Made by a program: the position numbers and the translations under genes
Source of the DNA: Acidicapsa dinghuensis
Lineage (GTDB): Bacteria; Acidobacteriota; Terriglobia; Terriglobales; Acidobacteriaceae
Reading direction: 5' to 3'
Assembly: GCF_025685685.1 (NCBI RefSeq)
Contig: NZ_JAGSYH010000012.1
Span: 1-64,000 of the forward strand
DNA: 64,000 nucleotides
Shown here: piece by piece, positions 52,243 to 59,729 of the stretch
How the letters are laid out: every line of letters begins with the position of its first letter
Numbering within the stretch: the stretch's first letter is position 1
The notes under the pieces: generated by a model
Databases searched by the model: none
What the model was told of the DNA's origin: nothing
Seen by the model: the letters and a program-made list of their open reading frames with translations, nothing else

Positions 52243-53631
52243 CTACCTTACAGCATTCGCCAGATGCTTCTCTGCTTCTGATCGAGTAAATACCCGGCTC
52301 ACCAGCGGCACCGGCTCCGGTGGAGTGTCGCAGAAATCAATCGCTTCCTTCAGCAGTTTTTCCGGCTCATCCAGGTGCGCCTCGTTCGTCGCATACAGCG
52401 TCGCGAGCGGCATTCCCTTTTCCACCAGCGCTCCCCGCCGCGCATGAAACACAATCCCCGCATGTGGATCGACCGGCTCACCAGCTTTCTCACGCCCTGC
52501 GCCTGTCCGCTGCACAGCCCATCCCAGCGCCGTCGTGTCCATCGATGCGATGTACCCCGAAGCCCATGCTTCGACCAGCCGAGTAGCTCCCGGTTTGTGA
52601 AATTTCTCCGGCCCATCGAACACAGACACATCCCCGCCCTGCGCCTGTACCATCGCCAGAAATACTCGTAACGCCGAGCCATCCATCATCGCGGCCTCAG
52701 CCCGTGCATATCCAGCCCCCGGTGACTCTGCCTGTCCGCCTAGATGAATCATCCATCCGGCAAGAATTAGCGACAGCTCCCGCAAATCCTCGCTCTGCGC
52801 TGGACGTTTCCCACGCATCAACTCAACCGACTCAACCAGCTCAATCCAGTTCCCAGCGGCCGACCCCAGCGGCTGCCCCATATCCGTCATCAGCGCGACC
52901 GTACGCGTCCCCGTAGCCTCTGCAGTCGCTACCATCAGAGCCGCCAGAAATTCCCCATCCTCGCGCTCACGCAGAAAGGCACCCGAGCCCGTCTTCACAT
53001 CCAGCACCAGCGCATCCAGCCCCGCAGCGAGCTTCTTGCTCAAAATCGAAGCACAGATCAACCCCGCATTCTCAACTGTCCCCGTCCGGTCGCGCAGCGC
53101 ATACAGCACGCGATCCGCAGGCACCAGCGCCGGAGTCTGGCTGACTATGCTCGCTCCGCACTCCCGAAGCACAGCTTCAAACTCTTCCAGCGAAAGTGCC
53201 GTCCGATAGCCGGGGATCGCCTCCAGCTTATCCAGCGTCCCTCCCGTATGCCCAAGTGCGCGCCCGCTGATCATCGGTACCACCACTCCGCAAGCTGCAG
53301 CAATGGGAGCCACCAGAAAGCTCGTCTTATCTCCCACGCCTCCTGTCGAGTGCTTATCCACCGCAACCTTGCCCAGCGGCGTCGGATCGAACTTCACGCC
53401 TGAGTCCCGCATCGCTACCGTCAGAGCGCGTGTCTCATCCAGCTTCAGTCCATTCAGCCACGCCGCCATCAGCCACGCCGCAAGCTGCTCCACTGGAATC
53501 GTCTCACCAGCCGCTCCACGAACGAGGTACCGTATCTCATCCCCTGAAAGCGTGCCGCGATCCCGCTTCTTCAGAATCAGATCGATCATATGAATAGGCA
53601 TGTGAGTAGGCGAGCTCATCGATCCAAACAT
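52243..53631 (-). CDS. deoA: Thymidine/pyrimidine-nucleoside phosphorylase
   Basis: Cleaves thymidine, deoxyuridine or uridine with phosphate. The protein has an alpha-helical N-terminal domain (MIDLILKKRDRGTLSGDEI over two helices), the phosphate loop VDKHSTGGVGDKTS, SGRALGHTGGTLDKLEAI (family signature in two halves), and KTGSGAFL. In this protein Lys-rich and His motifs are intact. Several in-frame ATGs crowd the start (53631, 53619, 53601); family N-termini favour one of the inner ones. It follows cdd by 37 bp. Confidence 0.93.
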   Translation of the reverse strand: MFGSMSSPTHMPIHMIDLILKKRDRGTLSGDEIRYLVRGAAGETIPVEQLAAWLMAAWLNGLKLDETRALTVAMRDSGVKFDPTPLGKVAVDKHSTGGVGDKTSFLVAPIAAACGVVVPMISGRALGHTGGTLDKLEAIPGYRTALSLEEFEAVLRECGASIVSQTPALVPADRVLYALRDRTGTVENAGLICASILSKKLAAGLDALVLDVKTGSGAFLREREDGEFLAALMVATAEATGTRTVALMTDMGQPLGSAAGNWIELVESVELMRGKRPAQSEDLRELSLILAGWMIHLGGQAESPGAGYARAEAAMMDGSALRVFLAMVQAQGGDVSVFDGPEKFHKPGATRLVEAWASGYIASMDTTALGWAVQRTGAGREKAGEPVDPHAGIVFHARRGALVEKGMPLATLYATNEAHLDEPEKLLKEAIDFCDTPPEPVPLVSRVFTRSEAEKHLANAVR

Positions 53632-53668
53632 CCCTTCAGGTTCAGCAACTCTGTTGTCTAGTTACTTC

Positions 53669-54109
53669 TTACTTCAACCGCAAATCCGTTCCGTACGGCA
53701 AAATCTCCTGCAGCGTCGCGGTAAACGTCACCACCATACCAGCAGCATCTGCAGGAAAACTCAGCGGAGCATCGGCATCCATAAACTCCGCCAGCACCTG
53801 CCTGCACGCCCCGCACGGCGGACTCGCTGAACCGTTCAGATTGACCACCGCTGCCGCCGCCACGCGAATCTCCGGTCCATATTGAGCTACTGCCTGAAAG
53901 ACCGCCGAGCGTTCCGCGCAAATTGTCAATCCATAGCTCACATTCTCGACATTGGTTCCCGTCACAGTTTCGCCATTCGACAACAACAGCGCCGCGCCAA
54001 CGCGAAACCGCGAGTACGGTGAGTAGGAGTGCTCGGCAACTTTACGCGCCGCCTCCCCAAGCCTGGCTAGTATCAACCTGCTCTGTTCTTCATCCATGGC
54101 GTTTGACAT
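53669..54109 (-). CDS. cdd: Cytidine deaminase
   Basis: Zinc enzyme that turns cytidine and deoxycytidine into uridine forms, which DeoA can then cleave. The 146-residue homotetrameric-type protein has YSRFRVGAAL, the proton-shuttle motif CAERSAVFQ and the zinc motif PPCGACRQVL with both Cys. ATG at 54109; an ATG at 54097 is also in frame. It is first in the cdd-deoA-nupC-pnp-udk operon. The 246 bp upstream, shared with the divergent cheA, must hold the promoter; I saw no clear operator. Confidence 0.95.
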   Translation of the reverse strand: MSNAMDEEQSRLILARLGEAARKVAEHSYSPYSRFRVGAALLLSNGETVTGTNVENVSYGLTICAERSAVFQAVAQYGPEIRVAAAAVVNLNGSASPPCGACRQVLAEFMDADAPLSFPADAAGMVVTFTATLQEILPYGTDLRLK

Positions 54110-54355
54110 CGATTTCTAAAAATCCACCAACTCGACACTTCCCAATCACGGTCAGCGGAGTTTCAGCCTAAACTGCCGCACCCTGCCGGCGCAAAAACGG
54201 AAACGCACTTCCCATCTGCTCGGTCGCCTGCTCATGCCTCCTCTTCGCGCGCCTCAAGTTTGATTTCAACCCTCCGATAAAACCCCTGTATCCACTAAGA
54301 CCAGCCTTCTGTATTCGGGTGGTTCAAGAGCAGAGCGGGTGCCATCGGATGAACC

Positions 54356-56674
54356 ATGGATGATCTGACACGCGAGTTTCTGATTGAAAGCCAGGAAGGC
54401 CTGGACCGCATGGAACGCTGCCTCACCGATCTCGAGGAACGTCCCGGCGACACAAACCTTCTGAGCGATATCTTTCGTTCCGTCCATACCATCAAGGGCA
54501 CCACCGGCTTCCTTGGCTTTAAGCGGCTTGAAAAGCTCGCCCACGCCGGAGAAAACCTGCTCGGCGCCCTGCGCGACGGCAAGCTCTCTGCTTCTCAGCC
54601 GGTCATCACCGGACTTCTGCAGCTGCTCGATGCTCTGCGCTCGATCCTCAGTATCATCGAGTCCAGTGGCCTTGAAGGCGAGACGGATGAGGAAGTCAAC
54701 GACTCCGAGCTCATCGCGCTCATGCATGAGCTGCAGCACCCGGGCGACGCGCTGCATTCTGCAACTAACGTTAACCGCCCCGCCCTGGTCATCGAAGCCA
54801 ATACCACCCTTACACACACGAGCGCCAAGGCTTCGCCGCCCGCACTTCAAGAGCCCGATACCGCGCCCCCTCCTCCATCACAATCCGCTGCTGCCGCCGA
54901 GAACGATGCGCTGAAATCCGAGGCAGCCGAAACATCTCGTCCGCGGCAGAGTGCAGCCTCTGAAAGCACCCTGCGCGTCGATATCACATTGCTCAACCGC
55001 ATGATGAACCTCGTCGGCGAGCTTGTGCTCACGCGTAATCAGATTCTTCAGGCCACAGGTGCCGATCCCGCATTCACCATGCTCTCGCGGCGCCTCGATA
55101 TGGTTACAGCCGACCTGCGCGAGTCCGTCATGAAGGCGCGCATGCAGCCCGTATCGAGCGTCTTTTCGAAATTCCCGCGCATTGTTCGCGACCTCACGCA
55201 GCTTCTCAATCGTAGAGTGAAGCTCGTGCTTGAGGGGCAGGAAACCGAGCTCGATAAGAGCCTGCTCGAAGCCATCAAAGACCCTCTCACGCACGCCGTT
55301 CGCAACTCCCTCGACCACGGCATCGAGCCACCTGAAAAGCGCATCGCTCTCGGCAAAGATCCAGAGGGCACACTCAAGCTGCGCGCCTATCAGGAGAGCG
55401 GCCACGTCATCATTGAAGTCTCCGATGACGGTGGCGGCATCTCCGTTGAGAAGGTTCGCGACAAAGCCATCGAGCGTAGCCTCATCACAGCCGAGCGCGC
55501 TGCACATCTCAGCGAACGGGAGTTGCTCCAGCTCATCTTCCTTCCCGGCTTCTCCACGGCCGCCGCAATCACCAACGTCAGCGGACGCGGCGTGGGCATG
55601 GACGTCGTCCGCACCAACGTAGAAAAGATCGGCGGCAAGGTCGAGATCGATTCACGCCCTGGCAAAGGCACAACGCTTCGTCTGCGCATACCACTCACGC
55701 TCGCCATCATTCCCGCTCTTATCGTTCGCTGCCTCGGCCAGAGCTTTGCTCTCCCGCAAGGTGTTCTTTCCGAGCTCGTGCATATTCCACCTGAGCGAAT
55801 CTCCAGTGCCATCGAGTGGATGGAAGGCGCGCCACTTTATCGTCTGCGTGGTCAACTTCTGCCGCTGATCTTTCTGGATCGCATGTTGTCTGAGCGCAAA
55901 CCGGTCAACGGTCATGCAGCAATCGCTACTCATACGCCAGACGCAGCCTCGCTCCCCCAACGCGATCACTTCATCGCGGTTCTTGATGCAGATGGCCGCA
56001 TGTATGGCCTGGTCGTCGATGGTCTTGCCGATCCGGAGGAGATTGTCGTCAAGCCTCTCAGCACGGTCCTTAAATCGATCGGCATCTATTCCGGCGCTAC
56101 GGTTCTCGGCAATGGCGACCTGGCCCTGATTCTCGATCCCGGAGCCATCGCAATTCGCGCAGGAGTGTCCCTGAGCACCGTGCAAGAAGATATCGAAATA
56201 CTTGAAGAAGAGGAGGACGCAATGAAGTCCCGATTCCTTCTCGTCGAGGCAGCACAACGCCGCGCCGCAGTTCCTCTCGGAGAAGTCCTGCGCATCGAGC
56301 GCATCCCGGTCTCGCGCATCGAGTACATCGGATATCGCCCTGTGCTCAACTTCGAGGGGCAACTATTGCCGGTCGAAGATTCCGCAGGTGTTCTCGCTAC
56401 GGCAGCCGCCAATCCCGATCTGCCGCTCACTATAGTCGTCTGTCGCGAGGGCAATCGTCAGGTCGGCATCGCTGTCGGCAACGTACTCGATGTTGCCGCG
56501 GGCAACGATCTTGTGGAAGCAGGCACGCATCGCGCTGCCGCAGGCGTCACGCTACTCAACGATCACGTCACCGGCATCGTCGATCTCGGCGCCATCGAGC
56601 CATTGCCTCTTGCCGCGCAGGCCGCCAGCTCATGGCAAAGCTCAGCAAACAGTTATGAGGAGACGCTCGCATGA
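54356..56674 (+). CDS. cheA: Chemotaxis-type histidine kinase CheA with two CheW domains
   Basis: Soluble kinase of a chemosensory array, 772 residues. P1 Hpt domain about 1-130 with His44 in VHTIKG; an Ala/Pro/Ser-rich linker with no clear P2 domain; dimerisation domain from VDITLLNRMMNLVGELVLT (split); ATPase with HAVRNSLDHGIEPPEKR, DDGGGIS and GRGVGMDVV. The regulatory region holds two CheW-like domains in tandem: one from about 455 to 605 and another from about 620 to 755. The second begins just after EILEEEEDAMKSRF. ATG at 54356. It starts the cheA-cheW-cheY-cheB-cheR operon and overlaps cheW by 4 bp (ATGA). Confidence 0.93.
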   Translation: MDDLTREFLIESQEGLDRMERCLTDLEERPGDTNLLSDIFRSVHTIKGTTGFLGFKRLEKLAHAGENLLGALRDGKLSASQPVITGLLQLLDALRSILSIIESSGLEGETDEEVNDSELIALMHELQHPGDALHSATNVNRPALVIEANTTLTHTSAKASPPALQEPDTAPPPPSQSAAAAENDALKSEAAETSRPRQSAASESTLRVDITLLNRMMNLVGELVLTRNQILQATGADPAFTMLSRRLDMVTADLRESVMKARMQPVSSVFSKFPRIVRDLTQLLNRRVKLVLEGQETELDKSLLEAIKDPLTHAVRNSLDHGIEPPEKRIALGKDPEGTLKLRAYQESGHVIIEVSDDGGGISVEKVRDKAIERSLITAERAAHLSERELLQLIFLPGFSTAAAITNVSGRGVGMDVVRTNVEKIGGKVEIDSRPGKGTTLRLRIPLTLAIIPALIVRCLGQSFALPQGVLSELVHIPPERISSAIEWMEGAPLYRLRGQLLPLIFLDRMLSERKPVNGHAAIATHTPDAASLPQRDHFIAVLDADGRMYGLVVDGLADPEEIVVKPLSTVLKSIGIYSGATVLGNGDLALILDPGAIAIRAGVSLSTVQEDIEILEEEEDAMKSRFLLVEAAQRRAAVPLGEVLRIERIPVSRIEYIGYRPVLNFEGQLLPVEDSAGVLATAAANPDLPLTIVVCREGNRQVGIAVGNVLDVAAGNDLVEAGTHRAAAGVTLLNDHVTGIVDLGAIEPLPLAAQAASSWQSSANSYEETLA

Positions 56675-57150
56675 CCGGCAAGAAATCGATCGCACTACGT
56701 AAAGACGGCCCCTCTGCAAAGATGATGGAAATATGCTCCGTGCATGTCGGTTCCACGCTCTTCGGCGTACCTATTACGCACATCCTTGAAATCGTCGGAA
56801 ATACCCATCCGCACGCCGTGCCTCTGGCTCCGGTATTCGTAGGCGGACTGCTGCACTATCGCGGCGAGGTCCTCACGACCGTAAGTATGCGCCAGCTTCT
56901 CGGTCTACCGGCAACGGAGGGGCGCCAGGACATCATGGTTCTTGAAAACAAAGGCAGCTGTTTTGGCCTGCTGGTCGATTCGGTAGGAGAAGTGCTGACC
57001 ATATCGGCAGCAGATCGCGAGCCAAATCCGTCCATTCTCGACACGCGCCGCCAGGAGATCTTTGCCGGAGCATGCAAGCTGCCCCAGGGGCTGCTGATCA
57101 TGCTCGATCCAGAACGTCTCGATCCCATGCGTCTTGGGGCTGCTGCTTGA
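56671..57150 (+). CDS. cheW: CheW adaptor
   Basis: Scaffold protein linking receptors to CheA. It has 159 residues and the usual beta-barrel CheW fold: VHVGSTLFGVPITHILEIV, VGGLLHYRGEVLTTV and GLLVDSVGEVL, with an N-terminal tail of about 20 residues. The ATG overlaps the cheA stop. The 3' end lies 40 bp before the cheY ATG. No chemoreceptor gene is in the window, so its partner must lie elsewhere. Confidence 0.93.
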   Translation: MTGKKSIALRKDGPSAKMMEICSVHVGSTLFGVPITHILEIVGNTHPHAVPLAPVFVGGLLHYRGEVLTTVSMRQLLGLPATEGRQDIMVLENKGSCFGLLVDSVGEVLTISAADREPNPSILDTRRQEIFAGACKLPQGLLIMLDPERLDPMRLGAAA

Positions 57151-57190
57151 GTCGCTATTCGGAATGCGCTTCAACATGCGGAGGGGAACG

Positions 57191-57559
57191 ATGCGTGCAT
57201 TGATTGTCGATGACTCTCGTTTTGTACGCGACTATCTTCGCGGCCTGCTCGAAATCAAGGGCATCGAGTGTGAAGAAGCCGCTGACGGCAACGCTGGTCT
57301 TACTCAGCTTCATGAACACGGCCCCTTCGACCTGGCGTTAGTCGACTGGAACATGCCCATCATGGACGGTCTCGCCATGCTGAGGAACATGCGCGCCGAG
57401 GGCTACTCGAATGTAAAAGTCATGATGGTCACCACCGAGGCAGAAGACGACTTCATCACCCGTTCACTCGATGCCGGCGCGGACGAATATCTGATGAAGC
57501 CATTCGATAACGAAGCCTTGACCGAAAAGCTCGTCATGCTGGGCCTGGCGGAGGTCTGA
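57191..57559 (+). CDS. cheY: CheY-type response regulator
   Basis: A 122-residue receiver with all active residues: ALIVDDSRF, Asp in LALVDWNMPIMDG, Thr in MMVTTE and Lys in YLMKPFD. ATG at 57191 is preferred to 57134 because a strong GGAGGGG box precedes it and the protein then starts at the first strand. It sits between cheW and cheB; the cheB TTG abuts its stop directly. Its target may be a motor or another output, since no flagellar gene is present. Confidence 0.93.
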   Translation: MRALIVDDSRFVRDYLRGLLEIKGIECEEAADGNAGLTQLHEHGPFDLALVDWNMPIMDGLAMLRNMRAEGYSNVKVMMVTTEAEDDFITRSLDAGADEYLMKPFDNEALTEKLVMLGLAEV

Positions 57560-58747
57560 TTGTCCGGCTTCTCGCGTCCCGCCCGCATCCTAATCGTCGA
57601 TGATTCAGCCGTCATGCGCTCACTGTTACGCTCGGTTCTCAGTACCGATTCGCGTCTGGAGCTCGCCGGTACTGCATCCGATGGCGCATCCGGCCTGCGC
57701 GCTGCGGAGTTGCTACGGCCCGACCTAATCTTGCTCGATGTCGAGATGCCAATCATGGATGGTCTCAGCACCCTGCGCCAGCTTCGCGCGCGCAACAGCC
57801 GCGTGCCCGTCATCATGTGCAGCACTCTCACGCACCGCGGCGCAAAAATCACCATCGAGGCTCTTGCCTGCGGAGCCGCGGATTACGTCGCGAAACCATC
57901 GGGTCAGTCCTCTCGCGAAGCCGCAGCAAGTACGCTGGCCCACGATCTCATTCCAAAAATTCTCGCTCTCACCTCCACGGCAACCGATGTTTCCGAGCAG
58001 CAATCAACTTCTCCGGTTTTCCCCGCCGGATCGCGGGTATTCGCCCCACTACCTTCCATAGCAGCCGCTGCGATATCCGCAAACAACCCGCCGGCTCAAC
58101 CCACGAACCTTTCCCCGGCCGCAGTTCTCATCGGCGTCTCCACCGGCGGCCCCGCAGCTCTCGACCTCATCCTGCCTGAGATTCCAGCAGATTTCCCCCT
58201 GCCCATCCTGGTCGTGCAGCACATGCCAGAGCTTTTCACGCGCCTGCTCGCAGAGCGTCTCAACAGCCGTTGTCCACTACGCGTTCGCGAAGCTGCAGCC
58301 GGAGAGCCGATTCGCCCTGGACACATTTACATCGCGCAAGGCGGTCGCCACATGGAAGTAGCCGCGACCGCGACCCTCACAACTCCCGTCGATATTCCAC
58401 CTGCGGCCCTTCGTCTCACCAGCGATGAACCGGTCAACCACTGCCGTCCATCCGTTGACGTGCTCTTTCGGTCTGCCGTTACTGTCTATGGTCCTCGCAT
58501 TCTAGCGCTCGTGCTTACTGGAATGGGCTATGACGGACTCGCAGGCAGCCGTCTCATTCGCCAGTATGGGGGCACGGTCTTTGCACAAGACCAGGACACA
58601 AGCGCGGTATGGGGAATGCCAGGAGCCATCGCTCAGGCAGGGCTCGCCAATCGCATTCTTCCTCTGAGTGCAATTGCAACGGAAATCCTGCGGTTTACCA
58701 GCCGCAGCCAACGCGAAGCCGTCGAGCTTCGAGAATCGGTTGTGTGA
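57560..58747 (+). CDS. cheB: Chemoreceptor methylesterase/deamidase CheB
   Basis: Removes methyl groups from, and deamidates, chemoreceptors when phosphorylated by CheA. The 395-residue protein has a receiver (ILIVDDSAVM, Asp60 in LILLDVEMPIMDG, Lys in YVAKPSG), a Pro/Ser/Ala-rich linker (about 120-190), and the esterase domain with Ser in GVSTGGPAAL, His in VVQHMPE and Asp in LTGMGYDG. The start is TTG at 57560, directly after the cheY stop, with GGAGG about 6 nt upstream. It is followed by cheR after 4 bp. Confidence 0.94.
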   Translation: MSGFSRPARILIVDDSAVMRSLLRSVLSTDSRLELAGTASDGASGLRAAELLRPDLILLDVEMPIMDGLSTLRQLRARNSRVPVIMCSTLTHRGAKITIEALACGAADYVAKPSGQSSREAAASTLAHDLIPKILALTSTATDVSEQQSTSPVFPAGSRVFAPLPSIAAAAISANNPPAQPTNLSPAAVLIGVSTGGPAALDLILPEIPADFPLPILVVQHMPELFTRLLAERLNSRCPLRVREAAAGEPIRPGHIYIAQGGRHMEVAATATLTTPVDIPPAALRLTSDEPVNHCRPSVDVLFRSAVTVYGPRILALVLTGMGYDGLAGSRLIRQYGGTVFAQDQDTSAVWGMPGAIAQAGLANRILPLSAIATEILRFTSRSQREAVELRESVV

Positions 58748-58751
58748 CGCC

Positions 58752-59642
58752 GTGAGTTCTTCCGTCTTTACAAGACCGTTCATACCCGGCGCCGCACCAT
58801 CGGTTACAGCAACCGCGCCCGCTTCGCATCTCGACCTTAGTTTCCTGCGCCAGATCGTTTACGAACAAACGCAAAACGTCCTCGATCCCTCGCGGGACTA
58901 TCTCTTTGAAACACGTCTCTCCAAACTACTTCGCAGCCAGGGAATTACCGGTCTCGCTGATCTCGTCGCCTCTCTGCAGATGCGTCGCAATCCATCAATG
59001 GAGCGCGCCATCGCCGAGGCCATGACCATCAATGAAACCAGCTTCTTCCGCGACATCCGTCCTTTCGAGCTATTGCGTAAAGAGCTGTTGCCGCCGCTGA
59101 TCGAGGCGCGCCGTCACGCGCGGTCTCTGCGCATCTGGAGCGCGGCCTGTTCCACAGGCCAGGAGGCCTATTCCCTCGCCATGCTTCTGCTTGAGCACTT
59201 TCCGTCTGTGAGCACACGGAACATCGTGATTGAAGGCACCGATATCTCCAGCGAAGTCGTGCAGCGCGCCTCATTCGGCACTTATCACCGTATCGAAATG
59301 AACCGCGGCTTGCCTGCGCGCAACATCGTGCGCTTCTTCACCCACGAGGGTGAAGACTGGACCGTCAAACCCGAAATACGACGCCTCTGCAACTTCCGCG
59401 AAGCCAATCTATGCGCATCGACATTGCCATTTTCAGAACCTTTCGACATCATCTTCTTGCGCAACGTCATGCTCTATTTTTCGCAGGAGACGCGCCGCAG
59501 GCTATTGTCCAATGTCCATCGTTTGCTCGCACCGCAAGGCGCGCTCTTCCTCGGCTCCAGTGAACAACCAGCAGATCCAGCCATTTGGACAGCTAACTTA
59601 TCTGGAGGCACCTGTTACTACCGTCCACGACGCCTTGCTTGA
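58752..59642 (+). CDS. cheR: Chemoreceptor methyltransferase CheR
   Basis: Methylates receptor glutamates with S-adenosylmethionine. The 296-residue protein has a helical N-terminal domain, then TINETSFFRD, the SAM-binding IWSAACSTGQEAYSLAM, EGTDIS and FDIIFLRNVMLYF. The GTG at 58752, 4 bp after the cheB stop, is chosen; the longer frame lies inside cheB. No strong ribosome binding site is seen, which suggests coupling to cheB translation. It ends the chemosensory operon, 87 bp before the helicase gene. Confidence 0.92.
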   Translation: MSSSVFTRPFIPGAAPSVTATAPASHLDLSFLRQIVYEQTQNVLDPSRDYLFETRLSKLLRSQGITGLADLVASLQMRRNPSMERAIAEAMTINETSFFRDIRPFELLRKELLPPLIEARRHARSLRIWSAACSTGQEAYSLAMLLLEHFPSVSTRNIVIEGTDISSEVVQRASFGTYHRIEMNRGLPARNIVRFFTHEGEDWTVKPEIRRLCNFREANLCASTLPFSEPFDIIFLRNVMLYFSQETRRRLLSNVHRLLAPQGALFLGSSEQPADPAIWTANLSGGTCYYRPRRLA

Positions 59643-59729
59643 GAAGGGAAGTTTGTTGTAATGCAGCGAAAATAAGGCGAAAAATATACAGCCGTCCAGA
59701 CTCGTTGCGGACTATCCTGAAATGACGGG

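Noticed and set aside
55652..56362. Minus-strand open frame of 236 codons opposite cheA.
   Set aside because: No motif or ribosome site; it is the mirror of conserved CheA and CheW domain codons.
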